From an uncultured Flavobacteriaceae bacterium (GTDB lineage: Bacteria > Bacteroidota > Bacteroidia > Flavobacteriales > Flavobacteriaceae): DNA of 64,000 bases. The notes beneath the pieces are model-generated. The model worked only from the letters and a program-made list of their open reading frames with translations, ran no database searches and was not told the DNA's origin. The stretch lies in contig CAJYAG010000005.1 of assembly GCA_913065125.1 (NCBI GenBank), forward strand, positions 99,804 to 163,803, given 5' to 3'. The translations under genes were made by a program, and so were the position numbers. Below, one piece after another: positions 48,128-57,483 of this stretch (position 1 is its first letter; every line of letters starts with the position of its first letter).

Positions 48128-49014
48128 TGGCAAAAGCAACAAAAAAGCAAGCTTTAGGTAGAGGATTATCTGCTTTATTAAAAGAATCTTCGGCAGATAT
48201 CAATTCTGTTTCAGACAAAAATGCCGACAAATTAGTTGGTACTATTGTAGAAATTGAATTAAAAAATATCGAAGTAAATCCGTTTCAACCTAGAACTTAT
48301 TTTGATCAAGATGCTTTAAATGAATTAGCCAATTCTATCAAAGAATTAGGAGTTATTCAGCCAATTACCGTTCGTAAATTAGAAGGAAATAAGTTCCAGT
48401 TAGTTTCTGGAGAACGTAGATTCAGAGCTTCAAAATTAGTTGAAAAAACTACTGTTCCGGCTTATATTAGACTTGCCAACGATCAAGAAATGCTAGAAAT
48501 GGCATTGGTAGAAAACATTCAACGAAAAAATTTAGATCCCATAGAAGTTTCCCTTTCTTATCAACGTTTAATTGATGAAATTCAATTAACTCAAGAACAA
48601 TTAAGTGTACGTGTTGGTAAAAAAAGATCTACCGTAACCAACTATTTACGTTTGCTAAAGTTAGATCCAATTATCCAAACCGGAATGCGAGATGGGTTTA
48701 TTTCAATGGGACATGGACGCGCATTGATTAATGTTGATTCTTCTGAAAATCAATTAAATATCTACACCAAAGTTGTGAAAGACAAATTGTCTGTTAGACA
48801 AACAGAAGAATTGGTTAAAAATATAAAAGAAGGAAATACCGTTACAAAATCAAAAAAACAAACGCCTAGTTTTGTAAAAGAATCTTTACCAGAATTGAAC
48901 TCGTTTTTTGGTAGCAAGGTCGCAATTAGTTCTACTGCTAAAGGAAAAGGAAAAATTTCAATTTCATTTAAATCAGAAGAAGATTTTAATCGAATAAAAA
49001 ACTTATTAAAGTAG
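48127..49014 (+). CDS. parB: Chromosome-partitioning protein ParB (Spo0J)
   Basis: This 295-residue protein is a CTP-dependent DNA clamp that loads at parS. The N-terminal domain has VNPFQPRTYFDQDALNELA, the VSGERRFRASKL nucleotide-binding motif and the ENIQRKNLDPIE helix; a central HTH (VGKKRSTVTNYLRLLKL) and a basic C-terminal dimerisation segment follow. No parS-like site was noticed in the window. The next gene starts with a GTG overlapping its stop. Confidence 0.96.
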   Translation: MAKATKKQALGRGLSALLKESSADINSVSDKNADKLVGTIVEIELKNIEVNPFQPRTYFDQDALNELANSIKELGVIQPITVRKLEGNKFQLVSGERRFRASKLVEKTTVPAYIRLANDQEMLEMALVENIQRKNLDPIEVSLSYQRLIDEIQLTQEQLSVRVGKKRSTVTNYLRLLKLDPIIQTGMRDGFISMGHGRALINVDSSENQLNIYTKVVKDKLSVRQTEELVKNIKEGNTVTKSKKQTPSFVKESLPELNSFFGSKVAISSTAKGKGKISISFKSEEDFNRIKNLLK

Positions 49015-49589
49015 TGTTATCACTAAAAAAAATACTTTTCTTTTTAAGTGTACTTATATCTTTTTCTATAAGCGCACAAAAAGATTCTACTCAAGTAGAT
49101 GATCTTAAAATAAAAGGAAAAATCAAATTAAATAGCAATTATTTTAATCCGTTATCTCCATCAAAAGCGGCGTTTTACTCAGCAATATTTCCTGGTGGTG
49201 GTCAAATTTACAACAAGAAATATTGGAAAGCACCAATTGTTTGGGGAGCAATGGGAACAAGTATTTATTTGTATTTAGACAATAACAAAGAATACGACAG
49301 ATATAGATCAGCATTTAAATTACGAGAAGCAGGCTTACAAGATGAATTTGCGGATATTGTTTCTAGAAACGGATTAATAAGCGCACAAAAAACATTAAAA
49401 AGCAATAGAGACTTGGCCATGTTAACGACCGTAGTTTTTTACGTTTTACAAATTGTAGAAGCAAGTGTAAATGCACATTTGTTGCAATTTAACACCAACG
49501 ATAATTTATCGTTTACTCCAGTTATGATTCAGAGCCCAAAAACATATGGAATTCCGAAATTTGGATTAACTTTTAAATATTCTTTTTAG
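49014..49589 (+). CDS. DUF5683 family outer-membrane/periplasmic protein
   Basis: This 191-residue protein has a signal peptide (LSLKKILFFLSVLISFSISA, cleavage after Q at AQ) and the DUF5683 core: SPSKAAFYSAIFPGGGQIYN, then KYWKAPIVWGAMG. It has two possible membrane segments (WGAMGTSIYLYL; TTVVFYVLQIVEA). Its function is unknown. The GTG at 49014 shares a base with the parB stop. The conserved order parB-DUF5683-dapB points to stable linkage, not to a proven partition role. Confidence 0.85.
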   Translation: MLSLKKILFFLSVLISFSISAQKDSTQVDDLKIKGKIKLNSNYFNPLSPSKAAFYSAIFPGGGQIYNKKYWKAPIVWGAMGTSIYLYLDNNKEYDRYRSAFKLREAGLQDEFADIVSRNGLISAQKTLKSNRDLAMLTTVVFYVLQIVEASVNAHLLQFNTNDNLSFTPVMIQSPKTYGIPKFGLTFKYSF

Positions 49590-49590
49590 T

Positions 49591-50292
49591 ATGAAAATAG
49601 CTTTATTAGGATACGGAAGAATGGGCAAAGAAATTGAAAAAATTGCCTTACAAAGAGGTCATGAAATTGTAATAAGATCAACTTCAAACTCAACATATAT
49701 AATTACGGATGCCGATGTTGCTATCGATTTTAGCGTACCAACATCAGCAGTAAAAAACATCTCTAATTGTATAGAAAATCAAGTTCCTGTAATTTCTGGA
49801 ACCACTGGTTGGCTTGAAAAATATGATGAAGTAGTTGATTTATGCAATGAGAAAAAAGGGGCCTTTATCTATGCATCAAATTTTAGTATTGGTGTCAATA
49901 TTTTTTTTGAACTCAATAAACAATTGGCCAAAATGATGCATGCTTTAAGTGAGTATCAAATTTCTTTAGAAGAAATTCATCATACACAGAAATTAGATGC
50001 GCCAAGCGGAACAGCAATTACATTGGCAGAAGGAATTATAGAAAATAGCACTAAATCAGCATGGAAATTAGAAGGGAAAAAATCAGCAGAAATTGTTCCG
50101 ATAACATCTAAAAGAATTGCAGATGTTCCTGGTACACATATTATAAATTACGCATCAGAAGTTGATTCTATAGAAATAAAACACACAGCACATAACAGAA
50201 CTGGATTTGCATTGGGTGCAGTTGTAGCTGCAGAATGGATTCTGAATAAAAAAGGCGTGTTTACAATGAAAGATGTGTTAAACATTGGTTAA
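49591..50292 (+). CDS. dapB: 4-hydroxy-tetrahydrodipicolinate reductase
   Basis: This 233-residue enzyme reduces the dihydrodipicolinate intermediate of the lysine and diaminopimelate pathway. The nucleotide-binding motif GYGRMGKEIEKIA starts at residue 7; the catalytic segment EIHHTQKLDAPSGTA lies near residue 130 and contains His and Lys acid/base residues; VISGTTGW precedes it. It is shorter than proteobacterial DapB (about 270), which is usual in this phylum. It follows DUF5683 by one base. Confidence 0.95.
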   Translation: MKIALLGYGRMGKEIEKIALQRGHEIVIRSTSNSTYIITDADVAIDFSVPTSAVKNISNCIENQVPVISGTTGWLEKYDEVVDLCNEKKGAFIYASNFSIGVNIFFELNKQLAKMMHALSEYQISLEEIHHTQKLDAPSGTAITLAEGIIENSTKSAWKLEGKKSAEIVPITSKRIADVPGTHIINYASEVDSIEIKHTAHNRTGFALGAVVAAEWILNKKGVFTMKDVLNIG

Positions 50293-50380
50293 AGAATGTA
50301 ACAATTCTTAACAAAACAAACTAATACACTATTATTACAATATTGTTTTCTTTAGCGGAAACAAGCAAAAAATACAGATT

Positions 50381-52003
50381 ATGACATTTACAGAATGGTT
50401 TTTATTCTTTTTAGCAATACAAGCTATCCACTTTTTAGCTACTTGGAAATTATATATAAAAGCGGGTAGAAAAGCTTGGGAAGCAATTGTACCAATTTAC
50501 AATGCAATTGTATTGATGCAAATTATAAATCGCCCGAAATGGTGGATAATCTTATTGTTTATTCCGATAGTAAACCTATTAATGTTTCCAATTATTTGGA
50601 TAGAAACCTGTAGAAGTTTTAGTCATAACAAAAGACCTGATACAATTCTTGCGGTTGCAACTTTAGGGTTTTACCTATTTTATATCAATTATTTTTCTAA
50701 AAACGAATATGTAAAAGATCGAAGTTTAGAGCCAAGAAGTGTACTTGGCGAATGGATTAGCTCTATCGCTTTTGCAATTATTGCAGCCACTTTGGTTCAT
50801 ACCTATTTTATGCAGCCATATACAATTCCTTCTTCATCATTAGAAAAAACATTGTATGTTGGCGACTTTTTATTTGTAAGTAAGTTTCATTACGGAGCAA
50901 GAGTTCCGATGACAACGGTAGCAGCGCCAATGGTTCATGACACAATTCCTGCGATTCCAATTCCATTTATCGGACTAAATTTAACTCCTTCTTTTCAATC
51001 CTATCTTTCTCAATCAAAAGAAGACAAATATGAAGGTTCTTGGCTTAACAAACTATCACTACCATACATGCGTTTACCAGGAATTCAAAAAATAGAACGC
51101 AACGATATTGTTGTGTTTAGCTGGCCTGCAGATTCTTTAAATTTAATGTGGGGAGATAAATCTGGAAAATTCACCTACAAACCAGTTGATAAAAGAACCA
51201 ACTATGTAAAACGTGCCGTTGGTGTTCCAGGAGATTCTTTAGAAGTAAGAGATGGTTATGTATTTATAAACGGAAAAAGAACCGTATTGCCAGATAGAGC
51301 TAAACCGCAATACTTTTTCACGGTTGACACAGGCGGACAACAATTTAGCCAAGGCGCTGCAAAAAGATATAATATTAGAGAATATGGATCTGAAAATGGA
51401 AAATATATTTTAAACCTAACTGACCAAGAAGCTGCTTTAATTAAAAATAACCCAATTGTAAAAAGTGTTGTTAAAAGAATAGAACCTAAAGGAACTTTCA
51501 ACAAAGATTTATTTCCGCACAGTCCACATTATTTATGGACAAACGATAATTACGGCCCAATTTATATTCCTAAAAAAGGAGAAACCGTAGCATTAAATGA
51601 AAAATCGATGCCTTTTTACGAACAAATCATAAGAAGATACGAGCATAATAATTTATCAATTGTTGGAAATGATTATTATTTAAACGGTAAAAAAGCAACT
51701 TCTTACACGTTTAAGCAAGATTATTATTGGATGATGGGAGACAACAGGCAAAACTCATTAGATGCACGTTCTTGGGGTTATGTCCCATTTGATCATGTTG
51801 TTGGAAAACCTGTTTTTATTTGGTTAAGTTGGGATCCTAATGCAAAAGGATTTGCGAAATTTGCATCAATTCGTTGGGATAGGATGTTTACAACAGTTGG
51901 CGGAAGTGGAGAACCTGTTTCTTATTTTAAACCTTTTTTACTCATTTTAATGGGCTATTTTGCATTCAACTATTATCGTAAAAAGAAAAAAGCAACTAAA
52001 TAA
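50381..52003 (+). CDS. lepB: Signal peptidase I (extended N-terminus)
   Basis: This 540-residue membrane protease removes signal peptides. The catalytic Ser153 is in IPSSSLEKTLYVGDF (usual form PSGSM), and the general-base Lys is in YVKRAVGVPGDSLEV. The box E motif MGDNRQNSLDARSWGYVP is near residues 448-465. About 130 residues precede the catalytic helix and form two or three extra transmembrane helices (DUF5684-like: FLFFLAIQAIHFLATWKL, WWIILLFIPIVNLLMFP), and a large insertion separates the Lys box from box E. This extended form is frequent in Bacteroidota. It is followed by the WbqC-like gene after 3 bases. Confidence 0.95.
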   Translation: MTFTEWFLFFLAIQAIHFLATWKLYIKAGRKAWEAIVPIYNAIVLMQIINRPKWWIILLFIPIVNLLMFPIIWIETCRSFSHNKRPDTILAVATLGFYLFYINYFSKNEYVKDRSLEPRSVLGEWISSIAFAIIAATLVHTYFMQPYTIPSSSLEKTLYVGDFLFVSKFHYGARVPMTTVAAPMVHDTIPAIPIPFIGLNLTPSFQSYLSQSKEDKYEGSWLNKLSLPYMRLPGIQKIERNDIVVFSWPADSLNLMWGDKSGKFTYKPVDKRTNYVKRAVGVPGDSLEVRDGYVFINGKRTVLPDRAKPQYFFTVDTGGQQFSQGAAKRYNIREYGSENGKYILNLTDQEAALIKNNPIVKSVVKRIEPKGTFNKDLFPHSPHYLWTNDNYGPIYIPKKGETVALNEKSMPFYEQIIRRYEHNNLSIVGNDYYLNGKKATSYTFKQDYYWMMGDNRQNSLDARSWGYVPFDHVVGKPVFIWLSWDPNAKGFAKFASIRWDRMFTTVGGSGEPVSYFKPFLLILMGYFAFNYYRKKKKATK

Positions 52004-52006
52004 TAA

Positions 52007-52627
52007 ATGTCTTTACTAGTACCAACCTACTTCTCTCCTATTTCGCAATATATCGCTATTGCAAATACAGACGAAGTACTTTTTGAAGTAGAAGATAATT
52101 TTCAAAAGCAGACCTATAGAAATCGCTGTTATATTTATGGTCCAAACGGAAAACAATTATTAAATATTCCTGTAAAACATACATCCACTTCATCTAGAAA
52201 AAAGACAAAAGACACTTTAGTAGATAATTCTGTCTCATGGCAAAGTCAACATTTAAAATCGATACAAATTGCATATCGAAATTCGCCTTTCTTTGAATTT
52301 TACGAAGATGATTTACTGCCCATTTTAACAAATAAATACAAATACTTATTAGACGTAAGCATCGACACATATCTTTTTATTACTGATGCTTTACAAATAA
52401 ATCAAGCATATAAAAAAACAAAAGAATACCAACTTTCCACTAAAAATGATTATCGATTTTTAGCAAATGCTAAACAAGAACATCACGGCAATTTTAAACC
52501 TTATATTCAAATGTTTGATGATAAATTTGGGTTTATTAAAGATCTTTCTGTTTTAGATTTACTATTTATGGAAGGTCCAAATGCAATTAGTTTTATAGAA
52601 AATAATGCGTTAACTTTGAAAGAATAA
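52007..52627 (+). CDS. WbqC family protein
   Basis: This 206-residue soluble protein matches the WbqC family: PTYFSPISQYIAIANTDEV at the start, NRCYIYGPNGKQLLNIPVKH, and WQSQHLKSIQIAYRNSPFFE. WbqC proteins occur in O-antigen gene sets and in housekeeping operons such as this one; the enzyme activity is not settled. It is translationally close to lepB upstream and the Crp/Fnr-like gene downstream. Confidence 0.85.
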   Translation: MSLLVPTYFSPISQYIAIANTDEVLFEVEDNFQKQTYRNRCYIYGPNGKQLLNIPVKHTSTSSRKKTKDTLVDNSVSWQSQHLKSIQIAYRNSPFFEFYEDDLLPILTNKYKYLLDVSIDTYLFITDALQINQAYKKTKEYQLSTKNDYRFLANAKQEHHGNFKPYIQMFDDKFGFIKDLSVLDLLFMEGPNAISFIENNALTLKE

Positions 52628-52636
52628 AATACTATT

Positions 52637-53215
52637 ATGGATTTCGTTTCCAACTTTATAAATACATATTCACCTAATTTATCAAAAAAATCTAGGGTAA
52701 TTTTTGAATCTAATATTCAATTCAAATTTTATAAAAAAGGAGATATAATTGTAAATGCTGGCGAAATTCCTACAAACTTTTACATATTAAAAACTGGCGT
52801 TTTAAGAAGTTTTTTAAGAGACTCTAAAGGTAAGGAACATATTAAAACTATTTACATTCCAATTACTACCTCTGGGTCTTTATCTTCGTTAATTACAAAA
52901 AAACCTTCAAATGCAATTTATGATTGTTTAACAGATGCTGAAATATTAGTTGGTAACTTTCACGAATTTATAAAGCAAACAGAAAAACATCATGATTTAG
53001 CTTTGCTTTACAATAGAGTATTGGAAAGTATATTTATTAGAACTGAAAAAAGAATTTTTGAACTATCTGTATTAAATGCTACAGAAAGATATATTAAGCT
53101 AAAAAAAGAAATTCCAAATATTAGTAATTTAATACAGCAATATCATATTGCTTCTTACTTAAATATTACTCCTGTTCAGTTAAGCAGAATTAGAAAAGAA
53201 TTGTATTCTAAATGA
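52637..53215 (+). CDS. Crp/Fnr family transcriptional regulator
   Basis: This 192-residue protein has an N-terminal cyclic-nucleotide-like cupin domain (about residues 20-125: FYKKGDIIVNAGEIPTNFYI, LKTGVLRSFLRDSKG) and a C-terminal winged HTH (about 145-190: YHIASYLNITPVQLSRIRKE). No Fe-S cysteines of the FNR type are visible, and the ligand is not known. The gene is the last of the parA-lepB run, 9 bp after the WbqC gene, and is followed by a terminator. Confidence 0.9.
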   Translation: MDFVSNFINTYSPNLSKKSRVIFESNIQFKFYKKGDIIVNAGEIPTNFYILKTGVLRSFLRDSKGKEHIKTIYIPITTSGSLSSLITKKPSNAIYDCLTDAEILVGNFHEFIKQTEKHHDLALLYNRVLESIFIRTEKRIFELSVLNATERYIKLKKEIPNISNLIQQYHIASYLNITPVQLSRIRKELYSK

Positions 53216-53315
53216 AAAATTTATTAACATATGTTAACTTTTAACATTGGATATTCTTTTATCTTTGGTAGAAGAATATCCCTTGATGAATTTACTATCC
53301 CCTAGTTGTTTATTA

Positions 53316-53347
53316 AAAAAAGACTTGTTTAATCACAAGTCTTTTTT
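53316..53347 (+). terminator. Terminator after the Crp/Fnr-like gene
   Basis: Stem AGACTTGT / ACAAGTCT with a 6-base loop has A/T runs on both flanks. It lies 13 bases before the DUF6122 gene, so it separates that gene from the lepB run. Confidence 0.8.
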
Positions 53348-53359
53348 ATTTTTACTAAA

Positions 53360-53668
53360 ATGGATTTAAAATTTCTAGTACATTACAGTTTTCATTTTAT
53401 TGTTCCTGCAATAATTGCCTTCCTATTTTTTAAAGAAAATTGGAAAAAAGTATACCTTATTTTTATAGCAACGATGTTGATAGATCTAGATCATTTATTT
53501 GCTAATCCCATTTTTGATCCGAATAGATGCAGTATTCATTTTCATCCTCTACATAGTTATATTGCAATCGTAATTTATTTTTTACTACTAATTTGGGAAA
53601 AAACGAGAATCCTAGCAATTGGATTACTATTACACATTCTTGCAGATACTATCGATTGCTTTTTATAA
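53360..53668 (+). CDS. DUF6122 family membrane protein
   Basis: This 102-residue protein has about four hydrophobic segments and scattered His/Asp residues typical of DUF6122: HYSFHFIVPAIIAFLFF, MLIDLDHLFANPIFD, SIHFHPLHSYIA and HILADTIDC. The pattern of intramembrane His and Asp resembles metal-dependent membrane hydrolases of the YdjM/DUF457 type, which is inference. It overlaps the 3' end of the convergent flippase gene by 20 bases. Confidence 0.75.
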   Translation: MDLKFLVHYSFHFIVPAIIAFLFFKENWKKVYLIFIATMLIDLDHLFANPIFDPNRCSIHFHPLHSYIAIVIYFLLLIWEKTRILAIGLLLHILADTIDCFL

Positions 53669-55109
53669 GTTTATCTATTATTGTATTGATATCAGAAGAA
53701 ATTTTAAGTTTGTAAATACTAAATAAGTACAGTATCGTTATTAAAACTCCCTTTAATCCAATATTAATAATTGGGTGAAATTTAAAATCCCAAAAGAAGA
53801 ACAAGCCATAAACAACACCTAAAACAAAAAGTAAATAGATTGTTTTTATTGTAAAAGGTACAATATTAAATTTCTTTTTTACGTACCAAATCTTAACTGT
53901 ATTAAAAAACAATAAAACAATTAGTGTAGAGAGTGCAGCTCCATTCATTCTATAAATAGAAATAAGCCAGTTATTTAAAAGAATAACCGCCAGCGCCATC
54001 GCAATAGAATAGGGCAATAAAATTTTATAGTATTTAGAATTTGAAATGATTGCTCCGTTATTTCCCAAAGCCATAGTGTATAGTTTTGCTATAGAAATCA
54101 TAAACACCACCCAAATTCCTTGAGAATATTTTTCATCAATCAATAAATATCCTTGGCTGATGTTTAAATTTATCAACAAGAAAAATAATCCGCAGATTAA
54201 TAATAAGTTGATGGAAGTACTTTTGTACAATTTATTAATTTCAAGCGCATTATTTTCGTTTAAAGCCTTTGCTGTAATTGGTTGTACAATTTGCGCCATT
54301 GCTCTTCCAGGGGCTTCTAATAACGATGCAATATACACTCCGACAGAATAATATGCAGTGTACGCAATTGCTTCTTTTTGCGGAATCATAAACTTATCAA
54401 TATCTAATAAAATTGCTCCTGCAGAGCCCGCTAAAATGATATACGAAGCATATTTAAACACTTCTTTATAATTATTTGGCAACTGAAAGGTAAACTTTGG
54501 CGTGTATAATTTAAGCGCATACAAAAGCATGATAAGTGCCCGAATAAAATACGCTCCAGTTAAATAATAAATAAATTCAACTTGATCAATTACTTTAAAA
54601 AAAACTAAGGTTAAAAGAAGCGTTACAGCAATTCTAGAAAACATTTCTTTTAATATATTTCCAAAAACCGATTGCAGTTGCACTTTAGCCCAAGCGTAAA
54701 AAATTTCGAAATATGCTGTGGCAACAGCTACTAAGTAAATAACCCAAGTAAACTCTTTTATAATCGGATTTTCTAAGGATAAATAGTTACTGATTTGCTC
54801 GTAAAAAACGGTTCCGAAAAAACCAAACGGCAATGCAATTAGCAAAGGAAACACCAACGATGAACTCAAAAACTTATCTTTTTCTAGCTTAGAAGTGTAT
54901 GACGAAAAAAACTTGACAATTGAATACTGAACACCAAAAGCTGTTAATGGCATTAATAAATTTGCAGTTGATAACAAATACGTTACCAAACCGTAATACT
55001 CATCCGTTAAGAAGTTGGTATATAAAAACAATGCATTAACACCACCAATTCCGAATGCCGCAAACGTGATAATTGTGTTTTTAAACGATTGATTGAATAC
55101 AATTCCCAA
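53649..55109 (-). CDS. Polysaccharide flippase (Wzx-like, MATE/PST family)
   Basis: This 486-residue protein has about 12-14 transmembrane segments and a PST-type start (NQSFKNTIITFAAFGIGGVN). It carries repeated glycine/aromatic helices and the mid-region FKYASYIILAGSAGAILLDI. Wzx-like proteins flip lipid-linked sugar repeats across the inner membrane. It follows the 2-epimerase by 8 bases and ends the operon. Confidence 0.85.
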   Translation of the reverse strand: MGIVFNQSFKNTIITFAAFGIGGVNALFLYTNFLTDEYYGLVTYLLSTANLLMPLTAFGVQYSIVKFFSSYTSKLEKDKFLSSSLVFPLLIALPFGFFGTVFYEQISNYLSLENPIIKEFTWVIYLVAVATAYFEIFYAWAKVQLQSVFGNILKEMFSRIAVTLLLTLVFFKVIDQVEFIYYLTGAYFIRALIMLLYALKLYTPKFTFQLPNNYKEVFKYASYIILAGSAGAILLDIDKFMIPQKEAIAYTAYYSVGVYIASLLEAPGRAMAQIVQPITAKALNENNALEINKLYKSTSINLLLICGLFFLLINLNISQGYLLIDEKYSQGIWVVFMISIAKLYTMALGNNGAIISNSKYYKILLPYSIAMALAVILLNNWLISIYRMNGAALSTLIVLLFFNTVKIWYVKKKFNIVPFTIKTIYLLFVLGVVYGLFFFWDFKFHPIINIGLKGVLITILYLFSIYKLKISSDINTIIDKLIKSNR

Positions 55110-55117
55110 TGAAAAAG

Positions 55118-56203
55118 TTATTTAGTTAACAATATTAAAATAGATTGATGAATACTTTCTCCAACTTGATTCCCAAACAGTTCTAAATTAAAATCCATTT
55201 CTGAATTTTTAAATTTATGAAATGCATTTATAATTTTAGTTTGATTACTTCCAACAATTTCTGCAAAACCGTTTTCCACCAACTCAACCCATTCTGTTTC
55301 TTCTCTTACAATTATGCAATTTTTTTTGTTAAAAAATGCTTCTTTTTGTAATCCGCCACTATCAGAAATTACTAGCGTACAATTTTTAAGCAACTCTAAC
55401 ATTGCAAAATAACCAACAGGGTTTATCAAAGTGATATTGGGTTGGATATTATTTTTTTCTAATATTTTTTTTGTTCTAGGATGCAATGGTAAAACCACTT
55501 TACAATCTTTATTAATTTCTTCTAAACCAGCAAAAATCGATTTTAAATTCTCAACATCGTCAGTGTTTTCTTGTCTGTGTATTGTTGCCAACACAAATTC
55601 ATTTTTATTCAAATCTAAATCAGCAATGATAGAAGATTTTTCTGCGGATATTTGACTGTAATATTCCACTGCATCTTTCATTATATCGCCATTTTTTACA
55701 ATTTTGATTGGCAAATTATCAAAGCCTTCTTTTTGTAAATTTTTGATAGCAGTGTCTGTTGGACAACACAACAAATCAGAAATTCTGTCTGTTAAAATTC
55801 GATTGATTTCTTCTGGCATTTTCATATTAAAGGAGCGCAAACCTGCTTCTATGTGAATTACTTTAATATGTAGTTTTTTAGCTGCTAAAGAACCAGCGAT
55901 GGTTGAATTTGTATCGCCATACACAACAACTGCGTCTGGTTTTTCATCCAACAAAATGGTTTCTATTTTTTCTAACATTTGTCCAGTCATTGCACCATGA
56001 CTTAAACTATTAATCGCCAAATTATAGGTGGGTTTCGGGATTTCCATTTCTTCGAAAAAAACTTCACTCATATTGGCATCAAAATGTTGACCAGTATGAA
56101 TGATCACTTCTTCAATTTGATGGTGATTTTTAATCACTCTACTCAACACTGCAGCTTTTACAAATTGTGGTCTTGCTCCTAAAATGGTTACTATTTTTTT
56201 CAT
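55118..56203 (-). CDS. wecB: UDP-N-acetylglucosamine 2-epimerase, non-hydrolysing
   Basis: This protein of about 361 residues interconverts UDP-GlcNAc and UDP-ManNAc. Motifs: ILGARPQFVKAAVLSRV, HTGQHFD near residue 40, VYGDTNSTIAGSLAA, HIEAGLRSF near 115, ATIHRQENTDD near 210 and SDSGGLQKEAF near 280. A GTG at 56212 overlaps the previous stop as GTGA and could serve as start; the ATG at 56203 gives the canonical MKKIVTILGARPQF. The ManNAc product fits surface polysaccharide synthesis. Confidence 0.93.
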   Translation of the reverse strand: MKKIVTILGARPQFVKAAVLSRVIKNHHQIEEVIIHTGQHFDANMSEVFFEEMEIPKPTYNLAINSLSHGAMTGQMLEKIETILLDEKPDAVVVYGDTNSTIAGSLAAKKLHIKVIHIEAGLRSFNMKMPEEINRILTDRISDLLCCPTDTAIKNLQKEGFDNLPIKIVKNGDIMKDAVEYYSQISAEKSSIIADLDLNKNEFVLATIHRQENTDDVENLKSIFAGLEEINKDCKVVLPLHPRTKKILEKNNIQPNITLINPVGYFAMLELLKNCTLVISDSGGLQKEAFFNKKNCIIVREETEWVELVENGFAEIVGSNQTKIINAFHKFKNSEMDFNLELFGNQVGESIHQSILILLTK

Positions 56204-56208
56204 AAAAT

Positions 56209-57483
56209 TCACAAAACGGTTTCTTTAATGATATTGGCTAATTTCTCTGTTAAATTTCTGCGATGATATTGCTCTATATTGCTAGAATTTGAAACTAAAT
56301 TTCCTTTTATAAAAGAAGCATATAGATGTAAAATTTCTTTTTTTAAGTTTTCAACATCATTAAAATTCACAATAATTCCTGAATTTGTTTCTTTTAAAAT
56401 CTCTGCCAAATCGCCATTTGTTGGTCCAATAGCTAAGATAGGACGTTTTGCTTGTAAATACTCAAATATTTTCCCTGTAATAACACCTTTTGCGCTTTTT
56501 ACATTGTTTACTGCGAGTAATAAAACTTGTGATTTTTGTTGATATTTTGTTACTTCTTGATGCGAAACATATCCAATATCTATAATGCTTCTTATGTGAT
56601 ATTCTTCTAAACAATCGTGAACTTCTGGAGCTATTTTCCCTACAAACTGAATTTGGTAATCCGCTGCAAAAGCATCGTTTTCTTTACTAATTTCAGAAAT
56701 TGCTTTCCATAATGAAATTGGATTTCTATCTGCATTCATCAATCCAACATGTGTAATGGTAAATTTCTTATCTAATGGTATAGTATCCGTTTTTACATCA
56801 GAATCAAAACCATTAGTAATGACATAAATGTTCTTTGAAAAATTAATAAAACGCTCCTTCATAGTTTTCCCGATAACTAAAACTGCATCTGATTTTTCTA
56901 AAACTTTTTGTTCTAATTGTTGATGTTTTTGAATTGATTTCTTGGTCAAAGGTAATTGCTCAAAATAATCTATTTCTGTCCATGGATCTCTAAAATCTGA
57001 AATCCATTTGATGTTCAAGTCTTTCTTCAATTCCAATCCGATTAAATGCAAACTATGCGGCGGACCCGAAGTTATGATTGCGTCTATATTGTGTTCTGAT
57101 AAATATTTTTTTAAATACTTAACCGAAGGTTGTATCCAAAATTTACGTGCATCAGGAATAAAATAATTGGCTCTAATATATTGTAATATTTTTCCAAAAA
57201 AAGGAGGATTTGGATTTAAAAATCCTGCAGATTGTTGCGTGTTTTTCTTTTTAAAAAAGGAAAAAATAGTGTTTGGTTCCCAAATAGGTTGTTTTAAAAT
57301 GGTAATATTTTTCGGGACCTCATCAAGAAAAGAAGTATCTAAAATTGGATATTTCGGATTGTCAACTGTAAATACAACAGGTTCAATTCCGAAATCTTGT
57401 AAATATTTAACAAATTTCAACCAGCGTTGCACTCCAGAACCACCAGAAGGAGGCCAATAATATGTTATAATTAGTACTTTCAA
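56209..57483 (-). CDS. Glycosyltransferase, GT4-like
   Basis: This 424-residue protein has the GT-B pattern: N-terminal VLIITYYWPPSGGSGVQRWL (donor/acceptor loop with two glycines), SGPPHSLHLIGLELKK, WISDFRDPWTE, then the C-terminal half with FTITHVGLMNADRNPISLW and YLQAKRPILAIGPTNGDLA near residue 360. Donor and acceptor are unknown. It overlaps the upstream glycosyltransferase by the sequence ATGA and the downstream epimerase by GTGA. Confidence 0.9.
   Translation of the reverse strand: MKVLIITYYWPPSGGSGVQRWLKFVKYLQDFGIEPVVFTVDNPKYPILDTSFLDEVPKNITILKQPIWEPNTIFSFFKKKNTQQSAGFLNPNPPFFGKILQYIRANYFIPDARKFWIQPSVKYLKKYLSEHNIDAIITSGPPHSLHLIGLELKKDLNIKWISDFRDPWTEIDYFEQLPLTKKSIQKHQQLEQKVLEKSDAVLVIGKTMKERFINFSKNIYVITNGFDSDVKTDTIPLDKKFTITHVGLMNADRNPISLWKAISEISKENDAFAADYQIQFVGKIAPEVHDCLEEYHIRSIIDIGYVSHQEVTKYQQKSQVLLLAVNNVKSAKGVITGKIFEYLQAKRPILAIGPTNGDLAEILKETNSGIIVNFNDVENLKKEILHLYASFIKGNLVSNSSNIEQYHRRNLTEKLANIIKETVL

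Noticed and set aside
47363..49014. Plasmid partition system
   Set aside because: ParA lacks the N-terminal HTH of plasmid types and the neighbours (dapB, lepB) are chromosomal housekeeping genes.
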